A stretch of 33,612 nt of DNA, from assembly GCA_022496185.1 (NCBI GenBank), contig WTXG01000343.1, positions 1-33,612 on the forward strand, in the 5' to 3' direction. Position 1 is the first letter of the stretch. Every line of letters starts with the position of its first letter. Shown here one piece after another: positions 17,157 through 28,558 of the stretch. The notes under the pieces were generated by a model. That model searched no databases. It was not told the DNA's origin and saw nothing but the letters and a program-made list of their open reading frames with translations. This DNA comes from Multifurca ochricompacta. Its lineage: Eukaryota > Basidiomycota > Agaricomycetes > Russulales > Russulaceae. A program made the position numbers and the translations under genes.

Positions 17157-20100
17157 GCTCAAACCCATCGGCCTGGGCACAAGCACTCCATGTTACCTCT
17201 GTGTATGCTAGTCGATTCAAATCATTGAAAATACCAGTCCATTTTGAAACTACACAGAGGACGGCCGATCAAGATATTTAGTGGACTCCGGAGCCACAGA
17301 CAATTTTATTCACCCACGACTAATCAAGACGATGGGTCTGGGATGGCTGGCACTTCCCCAGGAAAAGAACATTTGGAACATTGACGGGACGGCCAACCGC
17401 GCTGGAAAAATCACTCATTACACGGATCTGAAGGTCCAGGTCAGAGAGACCATGAAGAACATTCGTTTCCTGATTACGGATCTAGGAGACGAAGATCTTA
17501 TCTTAGGGTATCCGTGGCTTGCCACGTTCGAGCCCAAGATCAACTGGGCTGACGCGACAATGGATAAAGAATCATATCCCACTATCATCACGTCGATAGG
17601 CTATGACTATGCAGTCAGACATCCAACAATAAAAGCCATGAGCATGGGAGGGGAAGACCCAGGACGCTGTTATGCTACTAAAGCATCGGAACTAGCCCAA
17701 AAGGCAGTACAAGGGCAGATGGAAAAAACATACAGCGATGTAGTGCCGAGTGTCTACCATCGGCATTGGAAGGTGTTTTCCGAGGAAGAATCCCAGCGTT
17801 TTCCACCTTCTAGACCATGGGACCACGCCATAGACTTACTCCCTGATACGCCAACAGCAATAGATTGCAAAATCTATCCGCTGTCCCAGTCTGAACAGGT
17901 GGCATTGACGGAGTTCCTGGAGGAACATTTGGCAAAAGGATACATTCGCCCATCCAAGTCGCAGTACGCTTCACCCTTCTTCTTCATCAAAAAGAAGGAT
18001 GGCAAGCTGCGACCAGTCCAGGATTATCGGCGGATTAACACATACACCGTGAAAAACGCCTACCCCTGCCGCTCATCTCCGAACTTATTGACACCATGAG
18101 GGATAAGTCCCTCTTCTCGAAGATGGACGTGCGATGGGGTTATAACAATGTCAGGATCAAGGAAGGTGACCAGTGCAAAGCAGCGTTCAAAACAAATCAA
18201 GGGTTGTTTGAACCCAATGTTATGTTCTTTGGCCTCACGAACTCGCCAGCAACATTCCAGGCCATGATGAACCACATCTTCCGTGATCTCATTCTCACAG
18301 GAGAAGTAGTGGTCTATATGGACGACATTCTAGTAGCCACCCCAGATGACCTGGACCACCACCGAAGTCGTGTACATCAGGTGTTGGATATACTGCATGA
18401 ACATGACCTCTATCTCAAGCCTGCCAAATGCTCCTTCAAACAGCGGAGCATTGAATACCTAGGGGTCATCTTGGAAGGAGGACAAGTACGCATGGATCCC
18501 ATTAAAGTACAGGGAATCCGGGAGTGGCCCGTGCCGACCTGTGTCAAGGACGTCCGATCATTCATTGGATTCTGTAATTTTTACCGACGATTCGTCAAGG
18601 GGTTTTCAGGCATCGCACGACCACTGAATGACCTGCTGAAAAAGGATGTACCATGGCATTGGGATGCCGCACAGCAGCAGGCGCTTGAACAGATTAGGGC
18701 CCTCGTTGGCTCAGAGCCAGTACTTATCCAACCAGACCTAGGCCACCCCTTTGAAGTAGAAGTGGACGCCTCGCACTTTGTGAATGGGGCAGTATTATAC
18801 CAGAGAGACGCCGCACAAGTACTCCACCCAGTGGCGTACTATTCCGAAACCTTCTCCCCTGCTGAGAGGAACTACAACATCTGGGATAGGGAGCTTTTAG
18901 CCATAGTCAAGGCGTTGCGACACTGGCGACCCTATTTGGCAGGCACCCCTCATAAGACCGTCATTCACACTGATCATTCCAACCTCTTATACTGGAAGGA
19001 ACCCCACAAGATCAGCCAGCGTGTAGCACGAGAAGTCTTGGAATTAGAAGAATATAACTTCACGCTGAAACACATTGCTGGGAGTCAGAATGCTAGAGCA
19101 GATGCATTATCGCGCAGACCAGACATGCATACAGGGGAAGATGACAATAACGACATCACTGTCCTCCCAGAAGAGGTATTCGCCAAGATGGCCGTTGTCA
19201 GTCTCCATGACATGGACCTTTGGGCACAAGTTTCCCAAAATATGAACCAAGACCTGTGTCGTTCATGGGCTGATGCTCACAATTTAAAAGAGATCAGCGG
19301 TCTTTGGTGGAAAGATGGGGATCGACTCGTTGTCACCGGTGGTGACAACATTAAGAGGGGGGTGATCCATTTTCATCACGACCTTCCCTCCGCTGGCCAT
19401 CCAGGCATTGCCAACACTTACGCCCTGGCCAAGAGAGACTATTGGTGGCCCAATATGAAAAAAGACATTGAGAGCTATGTACGAGGATGTGCATCATGTC
19501 AAGCAAACAAGGTGAACATGCACCCAAAAGTCCCACCAATGCTTCCCATTACTCCCAGTACATCGACTCCTTTCCAGACCATTGCCATGGACTTCATTGT
19601 CAAGCTGCCCAAATCACAGGGCTTCGACACTATCCTTACAATCACAGACCATGATTGCTCCAAAGCGGCCCTTTTCATTCCCTGCAATGAAACTATCACA
19701 GCTGAAGGAGTGGCGAAACTATACCTGAACCACGTATACTGTCACTACGGACTCCCTAAAAAGATCATCTCTGACCGAGATACCCGTTTTACATCGGCAT
19801 TTGCGAGAGCCTTGTGCAAGACGCTGGACATCACACAGAATATCTCGACGGCATACCATCCACAGACAGACGGACAGTCTGAGTGGACGAACCAATGGCT
19901 GGAACAGTATCTCCGGTTTTGGTGCAACGGCAGGCAAGACAATTGGGCAGAATGGCTGTCGACTGCAGAATTCGCTCACAATTCATGGCCCAATGGAACG
20001 ACAAAATCCACCCCTTTCTCCCTTATCATGGGCTGGACTCCACGCACCACATGGACAGAGAAGCCCATCAATGTCCCGTCAGTAACCGAACGGATCGGCC

Positions 20101-20630
20101 AATGGGAAGAGCTGCGGCAATCAGCCAATGAGAATCTGATAAAGGTGCAACAGCTTCTGGCAGCACAGCCAAGCACATTCACACCTTATCAGACCAATGA
20201 CTGGGTATGGCTCGAGGGTAGGAATATTCACACATCACACCCCTCGGCCAAATTAGCACCCCGACGTCACGGACCCTTCCAAATCACAAGGAAGCTGTCA
20301 GACATCTCTTACGAATTGCAGTTGCCGCCGAAATGGAAGATCCATCCAGTCTTCCATGCCAAGCTCCTGACCCCTTACAAGGAAACTTCCATTCACGGAG
20401 AGAACTTCCCGAGACCCCCGCCTGACCTTATCGATGGCGAAGAAGAATGGGAAGTGGAGCGTGTTCTAGACTCCAAGCGACAAGGCCGAGGGCGCAAGTT
20501 GTATTACCTGATCAAGTGGAGAGGTTTCCCAGACTCTGACAACTCGTGGGAACCAGCCGGGGATATCTCTGCCCCGGACCTGATTGCGGAGTTCCATTTA
20601 CGACATCCCCAAGCGCCCAAGAACAGTTAA
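17150..20630 (+). pseudogene. Element B pol: protease, RT, RNase H, integrase, chromodomain
   Basis: Lies in the -1 frame of gag. Order: a conserved start (PSAWAQALHVTSVY), protease VDSGATDNF (17281 on), RT with [13 protein letters not shown] and intact YMDD at 18315-18326, RNase H (EVDASHFVNGAV; TDHSNLLYW), integrase HHCC (HHDLPSAGHPG, CASC), Asp in AMDFIVKLP, Asp in ISDRDTRF and Glu in DGQSEWTNQW, a GPF module, and a chromodomain in the last 65 codons (WEVERVLDSKRQ; YYLIKWRGFPDSDNSWEP). Only two breaks, near 17278 and 18065, each one base missing from a run of T or C. From 18096 the frame is uninterrupted for 844 codons to TAA. Probably near-intact in the genome. Confidence 0.93.
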
Positions 20631-20700
20631 AAGGGAGGCCAACTCCAGACTTTTTCCCCAGAACAACGCTTCACCAGCAACGTCCTAACCACACTCTAAC

Positions 20701-21906
20701 ATGTCTTCTTCCTTCATTGCTGCCTCTGCTGCCATTGATGCCTTCACTGCCACCACTGTGGTCGTGGAAGCCTTCCCTTCTGCTCACCCCTCCACTCGTC
20801 CCTCCTCCCCCATCGACTATGAAGCCGCGGGAGAACGTGTTAAGAACCAATCCCCCAACCCCAACGACGACTTTGAACACTGCGAGGAGCCACATCCCAA
20901 CGACCTCATGGGCATGGAAATGGACGATGAGGTCCCCGAGTTCCCGTTCTTCGCCAACAATCCGAACTCGTCAATGTACTTCCCACTCGAGATCACCATG
21001 GCGGATGGCACTAAGGCCATAGCTAAGTACATCTTTTATACCAACGGAGGGATGGATGTCGCAGGATGTATGAAGAAGAATGGTCCTGTTTATGGAGCCC
21101 CAGTCTATTTGGAAGAACGCTATACAGGACGACTGCATCACACCATGAGCGATGAGCAGCTAGGGCATTTAGCCGCTGAAGATTCTCGCGCCTTTGCAAT
21201 CGATGAAGTACTGAATGACATGCGTCTCCCGCGCCTCAAAGCTGAGGTAATGAGGCTGCGGAAGAACCTGACGCTGCGTACAACTCTCAATAAGCAGTAC
21301 AAGGAACATGCAAAGATGATGACGAGATTGACCAGTGGGATGTTCCAGGTCGAGCAGGAGCTGGTAGAGATCCGAAAGAGGTTGGAAACGGGGGATGCGT
21401 ACCAGACCATCGCTGAAAGGTACACTGACACGTATGCACGACCCCTCCCTCCACGATCGTTGGGGGCTGCACCACGGCTGTTACCCAATTGGTTCAAAAT
21501 GCCGCGGATGCACGAGAACCCCCGCGGAGAAACATGTTGGCGGTGTGACAGTAAGTACCACATCAGCTGGAACTGTCCCCTCAACCGCAAGTGGTGTCGC
21601 CACTGCCGCAGTAACCTGCACTGGAGCCGGTTCTGTATTTTCCGCCGTGTAGGCGTTCCCCCGACAATCATCAATCCGTCCGGCTGGTGCGGCAAGTGCC
21701 TGCGTCACAACGCGGGGCATCGCGAATTGGACTGCCCCGTCCACGACCTCTGTTACTCGTGTGGACAGCGTGGCCCCTACGGCTTCCTTCGCGCACATAG
21801 GTGTCCCCAGGATGAGGACAAGGAAAATTACACCATGGACGATCATAATGTAGCCGATGATTACCTGGACCTGGTGCAGGACGATGACGGTACGAGTCGT
21901 TTCTAG
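20701..21906 (+). CDS. Element B ORF3: four Cys/His-cluster protein after pol
   Basis: An intact 401-codon gene from ATG to TAG, 70 bases after pol in a different frame. I do not recognise the family. Parts: a Ser/Thr/Pro-rich N-terminus (1-45) with PSSPIDYE; an acidic stretch; a conserved block at about 79-140 (EFPFFANNP, KYIFYTNGGMDVAGC, GPVYGAPVYLEE); a charged probable coiled coil at 170-230; then four Cys/His clusters: C279-C282-H287-C292, C299-C302-H307-C312, C330-C333-H340-C345 and C351-C354-H366-C368; and an acidic tail. The first two are classic CCHC knuckle spacing. No signal peptide or membrane segment is seen, so it is not envelope-like. All four clusters persist in decayed element C, which suggests past selection. 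A nucleic-acid-binding role is inferred. Expression route unknown. Confidence 0.85.
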   Translation: MSSSFIAASAAIDAFTATTVVVEAFPSAHPSTRPSSPIDYEAAGERVKNQSPNPNDDFEHCEEPHPNDLMGMEMDDEVPEFPFFANNPNSSMYFPLEITMADGTKAIAKYIFYTNGGMDVAGCMKKNGPVYGAPVYLEERYTGRLHHTMSDEQLGHLAAEDSRAFAIDEVLNDMRLPRLKAEVMRLRKNLTLRTTLNKQYKEHAKMMTRLTSGMFQVEQELVEIRKRLETGDAYQTIAERYTDTYARPLPPRSLGAAPRLLPNWFKMPRMHENPRGETCWRCDSKYHISWNCPLNRKWCRHCRSNLHWSRFCIFRRVGVPPTIINPSGWCGKCLRHNAGHRELDCPVHDLCYSCGQRGPYGFLRAHRCPQDEDKENYTMDDHNVADDYLDLVQDDDGTSRF

Positions 21907-21937
21907 CTGGGTCAGCTAGAGCCAGAAGAGGGGGTGA
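21907..21937 (+). other. Element B polypurine tract and ORF3 3' end
   Basis: Ends in AGAAGAGGGGGTGA (to 21937) directly before the 3' LTR. Confidence 0.8.
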
Positions 21938-22526
21938 TGTTACGACCCCTGCCTAGCAACCCGATTTTCTTCACGATCCCCAGCGACGACCCTACCCATC
22001 CCCCTACTTTACATTTCCTGATCACGTCCCCTTCCTGGGATCCGTCACATGCTTTACTTCCTTCCCCGTGATTGACTTTGTCTCTGTTTGCCTCGCTTTG
22101 TCTATGATTGACTTCTTTTCCCTTATCTCTTATCCCTTATCGTACGACCGGACACTTACTTAGTTCCCTATCAGAAGCTAGGCTTTACGCCCTTCGCTTT
22201 CGTATATTTGGGCCCACATGACTCCGTTCTCTTATCTCGTAGACACCCATTCGATTACGTATATAAGTCTGCTGTAACTACAATGTAGACCTCAGACTTG
22301 ACTTATTGAATACATCGGTGTTTGTCTTCTGGACTTCCCCTTGGAACCTCTGACTCGATCGTCTCAGTGCTTTTGGCACTTTCCACTCAACATTGTCACT
22401 CAGGAACAGCCCCGTTGACTTTGACTCATCCACTCACACTCCAAGAGGTCCTATTGATCTCTTATCTGAACATACGTACGAAGCTGTCGCACAAGTCGTG
22501 CCGAACGTCTCGCACCAGACGTAACA
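21938..22526 (+). repeat. Element B 3' LTR (589 bp)
   Basis: Nine transitions from the 5' LTR; at six of them this copy has lost a CpG the 5' copy keeps. TATATAAG at 22260-22267 and AGACTTGACTT at 22294-22304. It is followed by TCAAGTTTCAAGT after two bases, which loosely resembles a primer site, so it could once have served as the 5' LTR of another element. Confidence 0.93.
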
Positions 22527-23080
22527 GTTCAAGTTTCAAGTGCCCACGACGTTGTGGAGGGGGCGCGTGCAGGAAACGAAGTCGGGAGTAGTGGCAATCA
22601 GCCCTACTAAAGCTACTAGGGGGAAGGCTCCTCAAGCTGCAACTTGGGGAGTTCAAGTGGATCGTTGTGAAGTCAAATATGCCTGTATTAGAGACAAGAG
22701 AACAGACTTAAGGTCTGTCTCTACAATCTAAGTAGTTTAAATACAGCTTTGAGAAGGCACATCAAAGAGGGCACATCAGAAGATCTAAACTAAATAGAAG
22801 GTTCTAATAAGTATCCCTGGTAGTCATGGACTCCAGGGTTATGCCCTGGAGTGAGATAGAATAGGATCAGAACTTAAAGGAGGGGTTGCGCCCTCAGCAA
22901 GGAAAATAAAATAAAGGAATAGGGAATAAAGATCAGAGCGCGTGCGACATACCTGTCACACCCATGTCACAAGTCGTTACGAGTGGTCACACGAATCGAA
23001 AACGCGTGGCTCGCGCGCGACACAAGCAAATGTCACGTTCTCGTCACGTACGATGTCACAAATCTTCGCAAACCATCACA
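22527..23080 (+). other. Unassigned DNA between B and C
   Basis: About 550 bases that match neither flanking element nor E2. No credible gene. Visible: an inverted repeat ACTCCAGGG/CCCTGGAGT with a 5-base loop (22830-22852), a bulged hairpin at 22690-22722, an A-rich run near 22903, and a CpG-rich end (22950-23070) with six GTCAC motifs. It could be the remains of another element's LTR or host DNA. Confidence 0.5.
22830..22852. repeat. Perfect 9-bp inverted repeat
   Basis: ACTCCAGGG, TTATG, CCCTGGAGT. Not followed by a T run, so a bacterial-type terminator is not suggested; function unknown. Confidence 0.7.
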
Positions 23081-23773
23081 CAGGCCAAGCAGAAGGCTGC
23101 CAGAGAGTTGAAGTCCCTTAAAATGGAAAGAGGGGATTTAGACAGCTACATAGCCAGATTCCGCAACCTGGCTAAAAGGGCAGGGTACGATGTGAATGAA
23201 GAGGCAATGCTCAACCTCTTCTCCCAGGGGCTGCCCAACCCCTTGGTGAAAAACATCATCCAATTCCATCACCCCGAATCATGGAGCCAGTGGACGAGTG
23301 CTGCCAGAACACAGCAGCAGGACTATCTAGACTTTCAAACGCACTTTGGAGTGGATACTAAGAAGGGTAAAACCCGCGATCAGTGGAAGGTGGCATTTGG
23401 GGTGAAACCTACTACTTCCTGAGACCCCAATGCTATGGATACATCAGCAGATCGCACCAAAGCCTGTGCAGCCCTCACCGATGATGAAAAAAGAAATCTC
23501 ATGAAGGAAGGGCACTGCTTCCACTGCCAGGCGCAAGGGCACATGTCACGATTTTGCCCAAAGAAAACAGTTTGTGCTGCTGAAGCAACAGTGGCCACTG
23601 CTACCACGACACCACCGATACAAAACCTACCTACCCCAGTAAAAGAAAACCCAATAACTGCCCCAAAAACTAAGGAACAGAAAGCGGCAGCAATATGGGA
23701 CCATATGATGAATGAGGATGAGGCAGTACATGCTCTCATCGTTGATAAGGCCTTCGGCCAGAAGGATTTTTGA
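23081..23773 (+). pseudogene. Element C gag, C-terminal half
   Basis: Starts within the gag core (QAKQKAARELKSL) and runs to TGA at 23771-23773, with one internal TGA (23420-23422) where D has CCGAGG, hence CGA to TGA. The CCHC knuckle CFHCQAQGHMSRFC is intact near 23516-23557. The end GAT TTT TGA overlaps the -1 pol frame at five T (23767-23771). Confidence 0.88.
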
Positions 23774-26700
23774 TTGGCTCAACCCCATCGGCCTGGGCAA
23801 GAGCACTCCATGTAACTTCTGTATACACTAGTCGTTTCAAGTCTCTAAAAATACCAGTACACTTTGAAACCAAACAGAAGACAGCCGATAGATGGATATT
23901 GATCGACTCTGGAGCCATGGATAATTTCATCAGTCAATGGCTTCAGAAGGCGCTAGGACTGGGGACACAGTTACTTCCCCAGGAGAAAAATATTTGGAAC
24001 ATAGATGGAACAGCTAACAAAGCTGGGAAAATCACACATTGCTGTGATTTAGAAGTACAAGTTGGGGAACGGACCAAGCAACTCCGTTTCCTCATTACAG
24101 ATTTAGGAGACAAAGATATGGTTTTGGGGTACCCCTGGCTAGCAGCATTCAAGCCCAAAATCAACTGGGCAGAAGCAACAATGGACAAAGATTTCTACCC
24201 AGTTCCATTATGTCCCTGGGATATGACTATGCTATGCGACACCCCCTTACCCATGCTATTGTCATGGGATTGGCCGTCACCTGGAGTGACGTGGAACCTG
24301 TGGATCAGGTGTATTGCTATGTTACAAAGGCATCGGAACTGGCCCAGGCAGAGGCACAGAAAAACCCAGAAAAGACATTCAAAGAAGTAGTCCTGGCAGA
24401 ATACCATCGACATTGGAAGGTCTTCTTGGAGGAAGAATTGCAACGTTTCCCTCCCTCTCGACCTTGGGATCATGCCATCGATTTCGTCCCAAATGCCCCA
24501 CAGTCAGTAGATTGTAAGATCTACCCACTGTCTCAACCAGAAAAGGAGGCACTCTCCACCTTCCTAGAAGAACACCTGGTGAAAGGATATATACAACCCT
24601 CCAACTCACCTTATGCTTCACCCTTCTTTTTCATTAAAAAGAAGGACGGGAAACTGCGACCAGTACAGGACTACAGATGGATTAACAAACTCACGGTGAA
24701 AAATAACTACCCACTTCCTTTGATCTTGGAAATCATTGATAAAATGCGTGACAAAGCCTTGTTCTCAAAGATGGACATCCATTGGGGTTATAACAACATT
24801 TGTATTCAAGAAGGCGACCAGCCCAAAGCCACCTTCAAGACTAATCAAGGACTCTTCAAACCCAACGTCATGTTCTTCGGCTTAATGAACTCACCGGCAA
24901 CCTTTCAATTGATGATGAATCATATTTTCTGAGATCTGATTCTTACGGAAGAAGTTGTAGTATACATGGACAACATCCTGGTAGCCACAAGAGACGACAT
25001 CCATCACCACCGAACTCGAGTTCATGAGGTACTGAACATCCTGGCAAAACACGACCTTTATCTGAAACCTGCCAAATGCTCCTTCGAACAAAAAGGCGTT
25101 GAATACCTGGGTGTCATTCTAGAAGGAGGGCAAGTACAAATGGACCCCATAAAAGTACAAGGTGTCCGAGAATGGTCCATCCCTCAGTGTACCAAAGATG
25201 TCAGGTCATTCATCAGTTTCTGTAACTTCTACTGATGCTTCATCAAGGGATTCTTGGCCATCGCCTGACCACTTAACAATTTGTTGAAAAAGGACGTGCC
25301 CTGGCACTGGGACGAATTACAGCAGAAGGCATTTGACCAGATAAAAGCGATCATCAGCTCTGAACCAGTTCTTATTCAGCCCAACTTAGCCAAACCCTTC
25401 GAACTGGAAGTTGACACTTCCATGTATGCCAATGGTGCGGTTTTATCACAGAAAGATACTGGAGGGATCCTTCATCTAGTTGCATTCTACTTGGAAACAT
25501 TCTCATTGGCAGAAAGGAACTATGATATTTGGGACAGGGAACTACTGGCTATTGTAAAGGCATTATGACACTGGTGACCATATTTGGCTGGATCCCTGCA
25601 CAAAACCATCATCTATATGGATCACTCCAACCTTCTTTACTGGAGAGAACCTCATAAGATCAGTCGACAAATAGCACAAGAGGTTTTGGAGCTCAAAGAG
25701 TACAACTTCATGCTCAAGCACTTACCTGGGGCTTGTAATGCATGAGCCGATGCCCTGTCCAGACCAACTGGACATGACGAAGGAGAAAACGACAGTGATA
25801 ATATCGTCATTTTACCAGAAGATGTCTTTGCAAAGACTGCTGTTGTTAGCCTCCATGACATGGATCTATGGGCCCAAGTGACGCAGAATATGAATCAGAA
25901 GCTGTGCAAATCCTGGGTAGAGCTGCACAACATAAAAATGAAAAATGGCCTCTGGTGGAAAGATGGTGATCGATTGGTTGTCACTGGTGGCAACAACATT
26001 AAGAGGGGGGTGATCCATTTTCACCATGACCTCCCCTCTGCAGGACACCCAGGGATTGCAAATACCTACGCCCTTGCCAAACGAGATTATTGGTGGCCAA
26101 ACATGAAGAAAGACGTAGAAGCATACGTCAAAGGATGCGCAGAATGCCAGGCAAATAAAGTAAACACTCACCCAAAACTGCCGGCACTTTCACCCATTAC
26201 ACTGATAGCAACAGCCCCCTTCCAGACCATTGCTATGGACTTTATCGTCAAACTTCCACAGTCACAAGGATACAACTCGATACTCACCATCACAGACCAT
26301 GATTATTTGAAGGCTGCCCTCTTCATCCCTGCAACGAGATGATATCAGCAGAAGGAGTTGCAAAACTTTACCTAAACCATGTCTACCGACACTACAGACT
26401 CCCCCAAAAGATCATTTCGGACCGAGACCCACGATTTGCATCCATGTTTGCCTGGGCCCTCTGTAAACGCCTTGACATCCAGCAGAACATCTCCACAGCA
26501 TATCACCCTCAAATGGATGGACAATCAGAGCATATGAATCAATGGTTAGAACAATACCTTCGATTCTGGTGTAATGAACAGCAGGATGACTGGGCAGAAT
26601 GGCTGGCAACAGCTGAGTTCGTGCATAACAGCTGGCCAAACGGAACAACGAAAGCCACCCCCTTCTCCCTTATTATGGGATGAACCCTCGTACTACATGG

Positions 26701-27300
26701 ATGGACAAACCTACAAATGTACCATCCATGACACAGCATATTGGCCAATGGGAGGAGATACGGGAATCAGCCAATAAGAATCTCCAGAAGGTGCAAAGGA
26801 CCCTGGCTGAGAAGCCCACTAGGTTTACACCCTATCAGGTCGGAGATCAAGTCTGGTTAGAGGGGTGTAACATCCATACATCACACCCAATGGCAAAATT
26901 AGCTCCCAGACACCATGGCTCCTTTGCAATTGAACAGAAGCTCTCGGACATCACATACAAGCTCATGTTACCTGCCACCTGGAAGATACACCCCATTTTC
27001 CACGCCGGTCTTCTGACGCCCTACAAAGAAACTTCCATTCATGGACAGAATTTCCCTAGGCCCCCCCCTGATCTAATTGACGGAGAACCAGAGTGGGAAG
27101 TAGAACGTATTGCTGACACAAAATGGAAGGGTCAAGGGTGCAACCAAAGACTCCACTATCTGATCAAATGGAAGGGATTCCCTGACGCTGATAACTTGTG
27201 GGAACCTGCTGCGGATGTCTTTGCACCCAAGCTCATCAAAGACTTCTATAGACGCCATCCAGAGGCAGATAAAGAGCAAGGCCGAATGTGTGCTGTCAGA
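23770..27300 (+). pseudogene. Element C pol, many TGA codons
   Basis: Same order as B: start (GSTPSAWARALHV), protease IDSGAMDNF, RT, RNase H, integrase (HHCC; Asp, Asp and Glu region), GPF module reduced to GSF, chromodomain (WEVERIADTKWKGQG; WKGFPDADNLWEP). The RT box reads YMDN (24963-24974): the second catalytic Asp is Asn, so this copy is dead. TGA codons lie at 24930, 25233, 25266, 25566, 25575 and 25743, matching Arg codons in B, and at 26681, where B has Trp. One-base losses are near 24205, 26328 (C run) and 26692 (C run). No stop separates the chromodomain from ORF3. Confidence 0.9.
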
Positions 27301-27330
27301 CAGCCTCTCCCCCCACAGTTAACTGAAGTA

Positions 27331-28527
27331 ATGTCTATGTCGCCATCCAGAGTCCACACCTCCGCTGCTATAGATGCATTTCCCCTATCTACTCCTGTGC
27401 ATCCTCCTTCTCGCCCACTTTCTCCTATTGACTACAATGTGACCGCCGAAGTGGCCAAAGGGGACAGAATCATCGACATCGACGAGGATTTTAATCTGCC
27501 TGAACACCCCCATCCCAACAACCTGATCAATGTTGACTTTGGTGACAACACACCAGAATTCCCATTCTTCCCAAACAACCCCGACTCACACTTTTACTTC
27601 CCACTCATGATCCTGTCATCCAAGAATGACAGCACTACGGAGGTAGCCAAGTACATTTATTATACCAATGAAGGTATGGATGTAGCTGGTTGTTTGGAGA
27701 AAGGAGGACCAGTCTATGGGGCCCCAGTGTACCTGGAGGAGAAAAACATCAATTGGCTTCACTACGTTCTAGGGCCCAAACATCTACAGCATCTTTCAGC
27801 CCACAACCCGCGCACCTTCGCCATTAATGAGGTGCTCCAGGATTTGCATATGCCGCGACTAACTGCCGAAATTGCACGACTGCACAAATTCCAGGCACTT
27901 AGGGACAACCTAGAGATGCAATGTCATGACTATGAGTGACAAATGGTAAAAATCAACCAAGGGGTTTTTGACATAGAGCACCACCTGGCAAGCATTAGGA
28001 TGAGACTGGAACAAGGAGAGGCATACCAGATTATATCTGAACAGTACGCTGATATTTTTGCTCGACCACTCCCATGTCACCACCTCAATCTCGCACCTCA
28101 ACTCAACCCCCACTGCTTTGAAATGCCCTGCCTCCATGAAAACCCCGATGGTAAGCTTTGCTGGTGCTGCAGCAGCAAGTACCATCTCAGCTGGTGCTGC
28201 CCCATGGCCAAGAAGCGATGCCGGCATTGCCAGAGCACCTCACACTGGAGCCATCAATGCCTCTTTCAATGACTCACGCAAGCCCCCACCATTCAGAACC
28301 CATCAGGGTGGTGTGGCAAGTGTCTCTCTCACAACGCCGGCCACCGGGAGATTGACTGTCATGTTTACAACAGCTGCTTTCGCTGTGGGAGACAGGGGCC
28401 CTATGGTTTTCTACGAACACACGTTTGCCCTGAAGATAAAGAGAAGGAGAACTACAATGTGGACCATTATGCTGTAGCCGATGATTACCTCTCCTTGGTC
28501 CAAGATGACGATGGTATGCCAATCTAG
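27331..28527 (+). pseudogene. Element C ORF3, relative of the element B gene
   Basis: Homologous to B ORF3 throughout: RPLSPIDYN, EFPFFPNNP, KYIYYTNEGMDVAGC, GPVYGAPVYLEE, the coiled-coil-like segment, and all four clusters (CWCCSSKYH, RCRHCQSTSHW, CGKCLSHNAGH, CFRCGRQGPYG), ending DDDGMPI then TAG at 28525-28527. TGA at 27937-27939 and 28270-28272 interrupt it; both fit CGA to TGA. As read it is in frame with the end of pol. Retention of every cluster Cys and His across copies this diverged argues the gene was under selection. Confidence 0.85.
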
Positions 28528-28543
28528 CTGGCTCTGCTAGGAC

Positions 28544-28558
28544 TTAGAGAGGGGGTAA
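28544..28558 (+). other. Element C polypurine tract
   Basis: TTAGAGAGGGGGTAA just before the LTR, close to the tracts of A and B. Confidence 0.75.

Larger units (their letters stand above)
15037..22526 (+). mobile_element. Element B: chromovirus with an extra gene after pol
   Basis: The element is 7490 bp with two 589-bp LTRs, self-priming site, gag, pol with chromodomain, ORF3, and polypurine tract. The LTRs differ at nine positions, all transitions, seven at CpG. The flanks are GCTTT (15032-15036) and GTTCA (22527-22531), so no target duplication is visible, and the flanks belong to different sequences (E2 and unassigned DNA). Confidence 0.93.

Noticed and set aside
20671..21695. Antisense frames opposite ORF3
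   Set aside because: Shadows of a well-supported sense gene; no independent evidence.
20701..21906. ORF3 as an envelope gene
   Set aside because: No signal peptide, transmembrane stretch or fusion-peptide-like segment; Cys/His clusters point to nucleic-acid binding.
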